Counted from the first letter of the stretch, positions 1 to 6,526 are shown. The stretch is 15,234 bases of DNA from SCTD01 sp038256525 (GCA_038256525.1 JBBSKF010000093.1:1-15234); one strand, 5' to 3'. The notes: generated by a model not told the origin, from the sequence alone. Made by a program: numbers and translations.

Positions 1-1
1 C

Positions 2-946
2 GTGCTGACCGGACAGATCAGCCAGGCCTGCGCGGCCGTGCTGACCCGGCTGATCGGCAAGATCGAGATCGAGCAGCTGCTGGTCTGCCAGGGCTCGCTG
101 ATCGAGGTCGCCGCCGGCCGGGACCCCCAAGCCCTCGCCGGGTGAGTGCGGGAGCTGATCGCCACGCACTGCGAACCACAGCTCGAACACGACGAACGCA
201 CCGCCCAGGACAAGCGCTACCTGCAGACCCGCAACAACCACGACGGCACCATCCGAGGCAGCTTCCTGCTCCCCGCCGGTGACGCCGAGAGCCTGCTGAC
301 CGCCCTGGAACCACTGGCCCGCTCCACCGGGCTCAGCGACGGCCGGTCGGCCGGGCAACGCCGGGCCGACGCGCTCACCGAGATCTGCGAACAAGTCCTC
401 CGGCACGGCACCCTGCCCGACGCCGGTGGGCTACGCCCGCACCTGGCCTACATCGTCCCAGCCGGCTGGGCCGCCGCAGCGGCCGCCGCGCCGCTGGCCG
501 ACATCGTCACCGCCGAACTCGACGGCACCTTCACCAAAGCCCGGCAGGCCTGCGCCACCGCCGCGTGGACCGGACCGCAAACCCGCGCCCGGATCGAGAC
601 GATCCTGTGCGACGCCCGCATATCCCGGGTGCTGACCGACGGCCTCGGCCAGGTCATCGGGCTGGAGTCACTGACCGACGAGATCACCACCGCGCAACGC
701 CGGACCCTGGCCTACCGCGACCTCGACTGCATCGCCCGCGGCTGCACCCGCCCACCGGCCTTCTGCGACGCCCACCACCTACACGCCCGCAAAGACGGCG
801 GCACCACCGACCTCGGCAACCTCGTCCTACTCTGCAAACGGCACCACGTCATGTGGCACCAAGGACGCCTGCAGCTGCGTGACCTGCACGTCCCCTGGCT
901 CACCAACCACACCGACCGACCACAACAACCCGTCTGGCTCGAATGA
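2..946 (+). pseudogene. DUF222/HNH endonuclease gene, left-truncated and interrupted by an in-frame TGA
   Basis: One reading frame runs from base 2 to the TGA at 944-946 and is broken only by a TGA at 143-145. The 47 codons before the stop (ending GRDPQALAG) and the codons after it (VRELIATHCEP) read as continuous DUF222-type sequence, so this looks like a single gene with a nonsense change. CGA to TGA or TGG to TGA would each explain it. The family (13E12-type repeat proteins of actinobacteria) joins an N-terminal DUF222 region to a C-terminal HNH nuclease. The gene's start lies outside the window. A sequencing error or readthrough cannot be excluded from one sequence. The neighbouring Tad locus is convergent and unrelated in function. 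Confidence 0.7.
146..946 (+). CDS. HNH endonuclease domain protein, C-terminal reading frame after the internal stop
   Basis: This is the intact 266-residue frame that follows the TGA at 143-145, beginning with the adjacent GTG. Residues 1 to about 185 are the distal DUF222 region. Residues 190-245 form an HNH nuclease fold: Cys195 and Cys200, then the DAHHLHARKDGG stretch with His210/His211, Asn225 in LGNLVLLC, Cys230 and the RHH of residues 232-234. These are the expected metal and catalytic positions. No convincing ribosome binding site precedes the GTG, so separate translation would need reinitiation after the TGA. An automatic annotator would probably call this a short HNH protein. I think it is the distal part of a broken gene. 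The nuclease motif itself looks complete. Confidence 0.75.
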   Translation: MRELIATHCEPQLEHDERTAQDKRYLQTRNNHDGTIRGSFLLPAGDAESLLTALEPLARSTGLSDGRSAGQRRADALTEICEQVLRHGTLPDAGGLRPHLAYIVPAGWAAAAAAAPLADIVTAELDGTFTKARQACATAAWTGPQTRARIETILCDARISRVLTDGLGQVIGLESLTDEITTAQRRTLAYRDLDCIARGCTRPPAFCDAHHLHARKDGGTTDLGNLVLLCKRHHVMWHQGRLQLRDLHVPWLTNHTDRPQQPVWLE

Positions 947-1021
947 GCGGTGCCTGGCATGTACCTTCTCCAAGGCACGCTCGGCGGACCATTCGCGCAT
1001 GGGAGGCGGCTCACCCCCCCG

Positions 1022-1429
1022 TCAACGGTCCGGGCCGGCGCGGGCGCGGGCCAAGGCAGTCCCCAGGCGGCCAAGCGGTCCGGGTGGTCGGACCTGTGCC
1101 ATCACTTCAGCAACGTCGCCCTCCAACTGGCAGCTTCGCAAGCCAGCCCCGGCAAGGCGGGCGACCTGCTCGGCCCGCTTGCATGCGGCTGCCTCGCCGG
1201 AAAGAGCCCGCTCGGCGGCGGCCAACGCGGCCAGGTCCGCCGCAGCGGCGGCGCGCTGGCGGGCGACGGCCACTGCGGCCAAGCTCGTCGACGCAGCGCC
1301 GACCAATGCGAGAACAGCGGCCAGGGCCAGCACCAGAACCGCTGCGACACCCGTCTCCCCCCTGCCCCGGCCGGTCCTGACCCGGCCGGCCGTCACCCAT
1401 GGCCGCATCCCCGTCGAAGGACGGGTCAC
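1022..1429 (-). CDS. TadE-like protein (helicase/secretion neighbourhood type, Rv3654c-like)
   Basis: A 135-residue protein with a basic N-terminus (many Arg, ending RGRGETG), one hydrophobic helix (VAAVLVLALAAVLALVGAAS) and an Ala-rich amphipathic stretch (AVARQRAAAAADLAALAAAE). That is the signature of the small TadE-like proteins at the end of actinobacterial Tad loci. The GTG start at 1429-1427 overlaps the tadE stop by four bases (GTGA), so translation is coupled. It is probably a membrane-anchored minor pilin or assembly factor. Unlike the Flp and TadE proteins here, it lacks a clear Gly followed by Glu at +5, so processing by prepilin peptidase is uncertain. It is the last gene of the pilus locus and converges on the HNH gene. 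Confidence 0.8.
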   Translation of the reverse strand: MTRPSTGMRPWVTAGRVRTGRGRGETGVAAVLVLALAAVLALVGAASTSLAAVAVARQRAAAAADLAALAAAERALSGEAAACKRAEQVARLAGAGLRSCQLEGDVAEVMAQVRPPGPLGRLGTALARARAGPDR

Positions 1430-1839
1430 GGCCGGACTCCCTCGACCGCAGCGACCGCACGACCGCTAACCGAGACGGCCGGCAGTGCATCGAGGGCGGC
1501 ACCGAACGGCCGCACCCGTGCGGTCACGACCACCTCGACAAAGCCCTTCCCGCCGGAGCGGATGGTCACGGTCGCGCCGGACGGGGCGAGCCGCTCGCCG
1601 GCCGTGCGTACGACCTCCGTTGCGTCGCCTCGGGCCGCGACGCGGGCGGCAGCCCGGGCGGCATCGACGCAACGCAGCTGGGCTGCGACGCAAGCCAGCA
1701 CGCTGATGGCAGCGGCGAGCACGATGAGCAGGACCGGGAGCAGCACGGCCGTCTCTGCGGTGACGCTGCCGCGGGCGCGCGGACGGAAGCGGTGCCCTCG
1801 AGGGGCGGCGCAACGGGCGCTGCGAAGTCGGTTCAGCAC
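1426..1839 (-). CDS. tadE: TadE family type IV minor pilin (Rv3655c-like)
   Basis: A 137-residue protein with an Arg-rich leader of about 24 residues followed by G|SVTAETAVLLPVLLIVL. The Gly with Glu at +5 and a hydrophobic helix after it fits class IVb prepilin processing, and TAETAVLLPVLL is typical of TadE. The rest is a small extracytoplasmic domain with beta-rich stretches (ATVTIRS, VEVVVTARV). The GTG start at 1839-1837 is supported by GGAGGG at 1850-1845, five bases upstream. TadE proteins are pseudopilins needed for Flp fibre assembly. The gene lies 65 nt after the Flp gene, separated from it by a strong hairpin, and overlaps the next gene by four bases. Confidence 0.87.
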   Translation of the reverse strand: MLNRLRSARCAAPRGHRFRPRARGSVTAETAVLLPVLLIVLAAAISVLACVAAQLRCVDAARAAARVAARGDATEVVRTAGERLAPSGATVTIRSGGKGFVEVVVTARVRPFGAALDALPAVSVSGRAVAAVEGVRP

Positions 1840-1858
1840 GGGGACCCTCCCGGCCGGG

Positions 1859-1890
1859 CCCGGACCGGTGCGCGCTCGCGCCGGTCCGGG
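1859..1890 (-). promoter_or_regulatory. GC-rich hairpin between the Flp pilin gene and tadE
   Basis: Arms 1859-1868 and 1881-1890 are perfect 10-bp complements (CCCGGACCGG and CCGGTCCGGG). Three further pairs form inside after one mismatch, leaving a 4-nt loop. On the transcribed (minus) strand it starts 14 nt after the Flp stop codon and no U-tract follows. It may act as an attenuator, a partial terminator or a 3'-end stabiliser that lets the major pilin be made in excess over TadE. The hairpin is seen directly; the function is inferred. Confidence 0.6.
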
Positions 1891-1904
1891 CGGTGGACGG
1901 ACGC

Positions 1905-2129
1905 TCAGAACGAGAGCTTGAAGGCCCTACCGATCACGCCCTTGATGAGGGACAGGACCGCGTCGCTGGTGATGACCTTGTACAGGACGCCGCTGAAGCC
2001 ACAGGCTGCAACGGTGCCCACGGCATATTCAGCAGTAGTCATCCCCGCCTGGCGCTCACCTGCCTTCATCGTCTGCAGGCGGACGGCGGCACGAACGGGA
2101 ACGGTTCGGACGGTGCGAAGTGCGGACAT
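1905..2129 (-). CDS. Flp-type major pilin, DUF4244 family (Rv3656c-like)
   Basis: A 74-residue prepilin. Its basic leader of 29 residues ends RQAG, followed by MTTAEYAVGTVAACGFSGV. The Gly with Glu-Tyr at mature positions 5 and 6 is the classic Flp pilin motif recognised by TadV/CpaA-type prepilin peptidases, and the hydrophobic helix after it forms the fibre core. The mature protein would be about 45 residues. A longer frame extends upstream, but the ATG at 2129-2127 is chosen because GGAGGT sits at 2140-2135, five bases before it. It lies downstream of tadC across a 165-nt gap that contains repeated CTGTGGAC motifs, so it may have its own promoter. It should be the main structural subunit of the pilus encoded here. 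Confidence 0.88.
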   Translation of the reverse strand: MSALRTVRTVPVRAAVRLQTMKAGERQAGMTTAEYAVGTVAACGFSGVLYKVITSDAVLSLIKGVIGRAFKLSF

Positions 2130-2180
2130 GGACAACCTCCGGGACAGCGCCGACCGATCGGACGGCAGATTGGTGCCGGG

Positions 2181-2190
2181 CAGGCGCCTG
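2181..2190. promoter_or_regulatory. CAGGCGCCTG palindrome upstream of the Flp gene
   Basis: A perfect 10-bp palindrome about 50 nt before the Flp start codon. It could be an operator or 5'-leader element. No binding protein is implied by the sequence, and short GC palindromes occur by chance in DNA of this composition. Confidence 0.3.
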
Positions 2191-2242
2191 GCATGTGAAT
2201 GTTGTTGTCCGCGAGAGGCTTTGACCACGCAGTAGCGGACGT

Positions 2243-2274
2243 CTGTGGACGCTTTCGGGCAACTGTGGACACAG
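2243..2274. repeat. Two CTGTGGAC motifs in the tadC-flp gap
   Basis: CTGTGGAC occurs at 2243-2250 and 2263-2270, 20 bp apart. The second lies in a 12-bp dyad, CTGTGGACACAG (2263-2274). The same core is duplicated upstream of ssd at 6272-6299. The positions before the two transcription blocks of the pilus locus suggest a shared regulatory site. The core also resembles the actinobacterial DnaA box, but neither copy here is a perfect match. Confidence 0.45.
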
Positions 2275-2294
2275 GCTCCGCCAGTCCCGGCGGA

Positions 2295-3059
2295 TCAGAA
2301 CGACGCCAGCAGGGGGCCCGCCAGCCCGGCGACAACCGGAACGATGCCGATCAGGACGAAGGCTGGGAGGAAGCACAACCCGAGCGGCGCCACAGCGAGC
2401 ACACCGACGCGTCGCGCCGCCTGCTCGCCGCGCGAACGGCCCTGCGCGCGTGCATCTGCCGCGAGTCTCGAGACGGCGCCGGCGACGGGGGCACCGCCGT
2501 CGGCTGCTCGGCCGAGCGCCCTGGCCGTCGCGGCAAGCGGGTCCTCGTCCCCAGCCCCGACGCCCCCCGACGGGTCTCTCGCCAGAGCTGCCCACGCCTC
2601 GGCCGGCGGGGAACCGACAGCGAGCGCCGCGCAGACCGCACTCAGTCGCCGGCCAGCGGGACCGGGGACGGCTTGCGCGACCGCCTTCGCCGCCGCCGGC
2701 AGGGGAGCACCACCGGTCAGGCACGAGGCCAGCAGGTCGAGCAGGAGCGGCAGATCTGAGACCAGCTGCTCGCGCTCGGCTCGCCGCTCGGCAGGTTCGA
2801 GCCGCCCGAGCAGGCGCGGGCCAGCCCACCCCAGTGCCGCCCCGAGAACCAGCCCCACCCAGCCAGTCACCAGCAGCGCCGCAGCGATCCCCGCGAGGAC
2901 GCAGGCCGCCCTTGCCGGCGGCAGTCGGACGGGCGGACCCCGCCTAGCGGTCGACGCAGACATCGTCCGGCTGAGCCGCTCATTGCCTCCGCGGCCCATC
3001 AGCACCAGGACAGCCAGCGCCGACAGGACGACCGCGGCGGGCACCGCCAGCCCAGCCAC
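2295..3059 (-). CDS. tadC: TadC, type II secretion F-family inner-membrane protein (Rv3657c-like)
   Basis: A 254-residue protein with a hydrophobic N-terminal segment (VAGLAVPAAVVLSALAV), two membrane helices near residues 50-85, a cytoplasmic helical T2SSF domain (SDLPLLLDLLASCLTGGAPL onward) and a C-terminal hydrophobic hairpin (LAVAPLGLCFLPAFVLIGIV). The T2SSF domain carries the conserved pattern of a Gly after the first helix and recurring amphipathic repeats. TadC and TadB form the inner-membrane platform that works with the TadA ATPase to push pilin subunits out. The GTG at 3059-3057 is preferred because it begins one base after the tadB stop. A start at 3113 would overlap tadB by about 50 bases. 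The pairing with TadB and TadA makes the assignment secure. Confidence 0.85.
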   Translation of the reverse strand: MAGLAVPAAVVLSALAVLVLMGRGGNERLSRTMSASTARRGPPVRLPPARAACVLAGIAAALLVTGWVGLVLGAALGWAGPRLLGRLEPAERRAEREQLVSDLPLLLDLLASCLTGGAPLPAAAKAVAQAVPGPAGRRLSAVCAALAVGSPPAEAWAALARDPSGGVGAGDEDPLAATARALGRAADGGAPVAGAVSRLAADARAQGRSRGEQAARRVGVLAVAPLGLCFLPAFVLIGIVPVVAGLAGPLLASF

Positions 3060-3060
3060 G

Positions 3061-3924
3061 TCAGCCGTTCCCGCCCGCCCGAACCACAAGACGCCCTGTC
3101 CACCACAGCCCAAGGCCGTCGAGGATCAACCCGCCGGCCAGGCAGCCCAGGCCCAGCGGCGTGCGCAACAGCACGTGTGCCGGGTCGGCGCCCAGGCCCG
3201 TTGCGAGCAGCAGCCCGACAAGCGGCAGGACCGCCAGCAGCCCGGCGGTGGCACGTGGGCCCGCGAGCTCGGCCTCGACGGCATGCCGAGCGTCCTGGTC
3301 GGCGCGCAGCCCCTCTTCGAGCCGGTCGACCGCCGCCGCAAGGCCGCTACCCGAGGCCGCGCAGACCGTCCAGCAGGCAGCCAGCGCCCGAAGCACCTCA
3401 GGCACTGCAGTCGTCGGTCCGGACCACGCCGCGTCGGTGATCAGCAGGGCACCCGCGACGTCCCCACCCAGGCGCGCCGCAGCCGCCGCGGCCTGCAAGG
3501 CGTCACGGCTGGGGCCGGCGGCAAGCTCGGCTGCGACTGACAGGGCGGCTGCTGGTGAACGACCCGCGCGAAGCTCACTGGCCAGGGTGGCGCAGGCCTC
3601 CACAGCGCGCCGGCGCTCGGTCCGGCGTGCGGAGTTGCGCCGCCGGACCCCCGCCTGACGCCGCAACGCCACAGCGCCGAGCGACACCAGCAGCGCCACG
3701 ACCGGTCCCACCAGCAGCGCGGCGGCCGTCGCGGTCAGGGATGCCGGCACCCAGAACCCAGGCTGGCCGAACGAGGGCCGGCCCGGCGGCTGGCCGAACG
3801 ATGACTGCTGGCCGGCCTGCACGACGCGGACGGCATCGAGCCGCAGCCGGCCAGGACCCGGCAACCCGAGCAGGCACCCCACCGCAGCAGCCGCCAGGAC
3901 CGCAGCGAGAACCCCGGGGCTCAC
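3061..3924 (-). CDS. tadB: TadB, type II secretion F-family inner-membrane protein (Rv3658c-like)
   Basis: A 287-residue membrane protein. An N-terminal helix (residues 3-20) is followed by an odd linker with two FGQP units (residues 43-58). A second hydrophobic segment spans about residues 62-87, followed by a basic stretch. The T2SSF domain (residues 105-215, including CATLASELRAGRSPAAAL) is next, and two C-terminal helices (about 225-243 and 256-280) complete it. It is the partner of TadC in the pilus platform. The GTG start at 3924-3922 overlaps the tadA stop by four bases (GTGA). The open frame continues far upstream in antisense to nothing useful, so the coupled GTG is the sensible start. 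Confidence 0.87.
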   Translation of the reverse strand: MSPGVLAAVLAAAAVGCLLGLPGPGRLRLDAVRVVQAGQQSSFGQPPGRPSFGQPGFWVPASLTATAAALLVGPVVALLVSLGAVALRRQAGVRRRNSARRTERRRAVEACATLASELRAGRSPAAALSVAAELAAGPSRDALQAAAAAARLGGDVAGALLITDAAWSGPTTAVPEVLRALAACWTVCAASGSGLAAAVDRLEEGLRADQDARHAVEAELAGPRATAGLLAVLPLVGLLLATGLGADPAHVLLRTPLGLGCLAGGLILDGLGLWWTGRLVVRAGGNG

Positions 3925-5117
3925 CCGCCCACCATCTCGGCCAGCCGCCCAGCCCCGGGGCCGGGCGAGCCAGCGGCAGCCTCGCCGTCCCAGCTCCAGG
4001 CCGGCACAGCCTGCACCAGGCCGTCGCCGCCGCGCTCCAGCACGCACACCTCCGCCAGCCGCCGGCGGCCGGTGGGTGCTCGTCGGAGGTGCACTGCCAG
4101 GCGCAGCCCGGAGGCCAGCTGGCTGTGCAACGCCTGCTGACCGAGCCCGGCGACCGCGGCGAGCGCCTCGAGCCGGGCCGGCACGTCCCGGGCAGAGTTG
4201 GCGTGCAGCGTTCCGCAACCACCCTCGTGACCGGTGTTCAGCGCGGCCAGCAGGTCGACCACCTCGGCGCCGCGGACCTCGCCGACCACCACCCGGTCCG
4301 GCCGCATCCGCATGGCCTGCCGTACGAGATCGCGCAAGGTGACCGCGCCGGCGCCCTCGAGATTCGCCGGGCGAGCCTCGAGCCGTACGACGTGCGGATG
4401 GTCCGGGGCGAGCTCGCCGGCATCCTCGACCAGCAGGATCCGATCCCGCCGGTCGACCAGCCCGAGCAGTGCGGACAGCAGCGTCGTCTTGCCGGTCCCG
4501 GTGCCCCCGCTGACCAGGAACGCGGTTCGCGAGCAGATCAACCGGGCGAGCAGCCGCGCGCCGTCGGGAGGAACCGAACCCGCCGCCGTCAGCTCCGCCA
4601 GGGTGAACACACGGGTGCGTGCGATGCGCAGTGACAGGCAGGTGCCGGCAGGTGCGATGGGGGGCAGCACGGCGTGGAGCCGGACCCCCCCGGCGAGCCG
4701 GGCGTCCACCCACGGCTGCGCATCATCGAGCCGCCTACCGGTCGGAGCGGTCAGCCGCTGGGCGAGCCGGCGTACGGCAGTGTCGTCGGCGAAGCGCACC
4801 GTCGCCCGCTCCAACCCCTCGCCCCGATCGACCCAGATCTCGTCGGGTGCGTTCACGAGCACATCGGTCACCGCGGGGTCACGGAGCAGCGGTTCGAGCG
4901 GGCCGGCTCCGACGATCTCGCTCTGCAACGCGTGCAGGACGGTGTGCAGCTCGGCGTCCCCACGCAGCGCCCCTCCCTCATCACGCAATGCCGCGGCAAC
5001 CAGAGCGGGCGTCGGCGGGCTCCCGGAGGACGCCACCCGGCGGCGGACCCGGTCGAGCAGGTCCGGCGCCACCGGACTGGGCGTACGCCCGCGGGCGTCC
5101 CCCGGCAGCGTCGTCAC
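3921..5117 (-). CDS. tadA: TadA/CpaF pilus assembly ATPase (Rv3659c-like)
   Basis: A 398-residue secretion ATPase of the GspE/VirB11 superfamily, the motor for Flp pilus assembly at the cytoplasmic membrane. The N-terminal domain (about 1-160) includes the family stretch VTDVLVNAPDEIWVDRG. The motor domain has Walker A GGTGTGKTT at 204-212, an Asp box ILLVEDAGE near 227-235, a Walker B region RVVVGEVRG with Glu280, and a His box TGHEGGCGTLHANSA at 295-309. All key residues are present, so it should be active. The GTG at 5117-5115 overlaps the ssd stop by four bases. The open frame runs on to 5567 but only over ssd. It lies in a tightly packed ssd-tadA-tadB operon. Confidence 0.93.
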   Translation of the reverse strand: MTTLPGDARGRTPSPVAPDLLDRVRRRVASSGSPPTPALVAAALRDEGGALRGDAELHTVLHALQSEIVGAGPLEPLLRDPAVTDVLVNAPDEIWVDRGEGLERATVRFADDTAVRRLAQRLTAPTGRRLDDAQPWVDARLAGGVRLHAVLPPIAPAGTCLSLRIARTRVFTLAELTAAGSVPPDGARLLARLICSRTAFLVSGGTGTGKTTLLSALLGLVDRRDRILLVEDAGELAPDHPHVVRLEARPANLEGAGAVTLRDLVRQAMRMRPDRVVVGEVRGAEVVDLLAALNTGHEGGCGTLHANSARDVPARLEALAAVAGLGQQALHSQLASGLRLAVHLRRAPTGRRRLAEVCVLERGGDGLVQAVPAWSWDGEAAAGSPGPGAGRLAEMVGG

Positions 5118-6181
5118 GCGGCGCGACCGACGGCAGGGAGCAGCTCGCCGAGCAGCCTCGCGCACCCGGCCGACAACGGCCCCCGACCGCGTCGCCCCGG
5201 AGGCTCGCCGCGTTCCAGTGCCACGTCCAGCCCCGGCTCGGCCTTCAGCTCGACAAGCAGCGGCAGGCCGAGCGCCTCGGCGACCTGGCCACCGGACAGG
5301 CCCGAGGGCGACGGTCCGCGGGTGACGACGCGCAGATCCCGGCAGAGCGGGCCGGCCGTGGCGGCGACGCGCGACGCGGCAGCCGCCGCTCGCACTTCGA
5401 GCGGCACCACGAGCAGGCAGGTCGTCGACGACAGCAGCACTGCGCGGCTGCATTCGTCGAGCATGCGCGGCAGATCCACGACGACCAGCTCGTGGGCCCG
5501 CCGTCCGGCCGCGAGCACGGCCCGGACGGCGTCGACGGACACCGGCCCCGGATCGGCCCTGTCCCATGACAGCACCGACAGGCCGTTCATCTGCGGCAGG
5601 GCACGGGCGAGCTCCGCGGCGGGCACCCGCCCGCGGGTCCCCCCGAGATCACGCCAGCGCAGGCCGGCGTCCTGCTCACCGCCGAAGACGAGGTCGATAC
5701 CGCCGCCGAGCGGGTCGCCGTCGACCAGCAGGGTCGATCGCCCGGCCCGGCCGGCGGTGACGGCCAACGCGCAGGACAACGTGGTTGCCCCGGCCCCACC
5801 TCGACCGCCGATCACGGCCACGAGCGCACCCTCCGGCCCGAAACCCTCGTCTGCGTCGGCAAGCTGATCGATAAGCCAGCGTTCGGCGTCGGGCAGGAAG
5901 ACCACGCGCTCCGCGCCGACCTCGACGGCGCGCTGCCAGATGCCGGCGTCATCGAGGTCTTCGCCCAGCAGGACCACACCGGGGCGGCGGGGCAGCCGGC
6001 TGCGCACACAGCCCCTCGTGGCGTCGGGCCCCACCACGATGAACGGCGCCCCGGCCCAGGACCGACGGGCCGCTCCTGCATCAGGAGCGACCTCGAGGTC
6101 GACGCCGGCGGTAGCAGCAAGGCGCAGCAGGTCGTCGAGGACATCTGGGTCTGAGCTGACCAGGAGTGGACGAGCGATCAC
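5114..6181 (-). CDS. ssd: Ssd/TadZ-like MinD-family ATPase-like protein (septum site-determining, Rv3660c-like)
   Basis: A 355-residue protein. An N-terminal receiver-like domain (about 1-115, beginning RPLLVSSDPDVLDDLLRLA) is followed by a MinD/ParA-type P-loop domain with GGRGGAGATT at 125-134, LLVDGDPLGGG at 151-161 and VVVDLP further on. In the P-loop both expected lysines are replaced (Arg127 and Ala132), so hydrolysis is doubtful. TadZ proteins localise the Tad machine at the cell pole, and the mycobacterial homologue has been linked to septum regulation. The start is placed at GTG 6181-6179 because GGGAGG at 6193-6188 precedes it by six bases and the homologous N-terminus begins there. 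ATG 6232 is an alternative giving 372 residues. It is the first gene of the pilus operon. Confidence 0.85.
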   Translation of the reverse strand: MIARPLLVSSDPDVLDDLLRLAATAGVDLEVAPDAGAARRSWAGAPFIVVGPDATRGCVRSRLPRRPGVVLLGEDLDDAGIWQRAVEVGAERVVFLPDAERWLIDQLADADEGFGPEGALVAVIGGRGGAGATTLSCALAVTAGRAGRSTLLVDGDPLGGGIDLVFGGEQDAGLRWRDLGGTRGRVPAAELARALPQMNGLSVLSWDRADPGPVSVDAVRAVLAAGRRAHELVVVDLPRMLDECSRAVLLSSTTCLLVVPLEVRAAAAASRVAATAGPLCRDLRVVTRGPSPSGLSGGQVAEALGLPLLVELKAEPGLDVALERGEPPGRRGRGPLSAGCARLLGELLPAVGRAA

Positions 6182-6271
6182 GCGAAGCCTCCCGGACTCG
6201 AGCGCCTCGGGTGTGGCGCGTCCGGGAACCATCAGCCCCCGCCCCCACCACAGTCAGCACCCAACGGCCGC

Positions 6272-6299
6272 CTGTGGACAGCAACGCGACTGTGGACAG
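6272..6299. repeat. Two direct CTGTGGACAG repeats matching the actinobacterial DnaA-box consensus
   Basis: CTGTGGACAG occurs at 6272-6281 and 6290-6299, 18 bp apart, upstream of ssd. Its reverse complement contains CTGTCCACA, an exact fit to the (T/C)TGTCCACA DnaA box described for Streptomyces. Each copy is also a CTGT-GG-ACAG dyad, so a dimeric repressor or activator site is an equal possibility. Related motifs precede the Flp gene at 2243-2274. Confidence 0.5.
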
Positions 6300-6357
6300 C
6301 GAGGGCGCCAGTGAACGGCTGGGGGCGACGACTGTGACAGACCGGCCCGCGAACGCG

Positions 6358-6392
6358 GACGACCCCCGCCGGGGGGGGTGGCGGGGGTCGTC
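6358..6392. terminator. 13-bp perfect hairpin with a G8T loop between ssd and the HAD gene
   Basis: Arms GACGACCCCCGCC (6358-6370) and GGCGGGGGTCGTC (6380-6392) are perfect complements with a 9-nt loop (6371-6379) of eight G and one T. No T-run follows on either strand, which is usual for actinobacterial terminators. It sits between two divergent genes, where neither gene needs a terminator. It may block antisense or stray transcription, or end an unannotated short RNA. The adjacent G runs could also form a quadruplex. Confidence 0.5.
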
Positions 6393-6489
6393 TCGCTTGG
6401 CCCGGCTCCGGGGGGGGTTGAGCCGAGCCCGTCCAAGTCCGGGGACGCCGTAGCGACCCCGTCAGGTGGTGATGTTCCCAGCCATCAGA

Positions 6490-6526
6490 GTGGGAAACCC
6501 ACCAACTTTCATCGACAACTTAGTCT
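6490..6526 (+). promoter_or_regulatory. Promoter region of the HAD hydrolase gene, leaderless type
   Basis: A TANNNT -10 element, TAGTCT (6521-6526), lies eight bases before the GTG at 6535, and no ribosome binding site is present, as expected for a leaderless actinobacterial transcript. An inverted repeat GTGGG-AAA-CCCAC at 6490-6502 sits near the -35 position and could be an operator. No good -35 hexamer is visible. Confidence 0.5.

Noticed and set aside
950..978. GTGCCT/AGGCAC inverted repeat between the HNH and TadE-like genes as a terminator
   Set aside because: Only six pairs with a 17-nt loop, which is too weak to call.
2245..3540. Long open frame (431 codons) on the plus strand opposite tadB and tadC
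   Set aside because: It is antisense to two well-recognised membrane protein genes. Its translation is Ala/Arg/Pro/Ser-rich without domains, as expected for a high-GC shadow frame.
3925..4713. Upstream extension of the tadB frame to 550 codons
   Set aside because: It runs entirely within tadA in another frame. The GTGA-coupled start at 3924 gives the normal TadB length.
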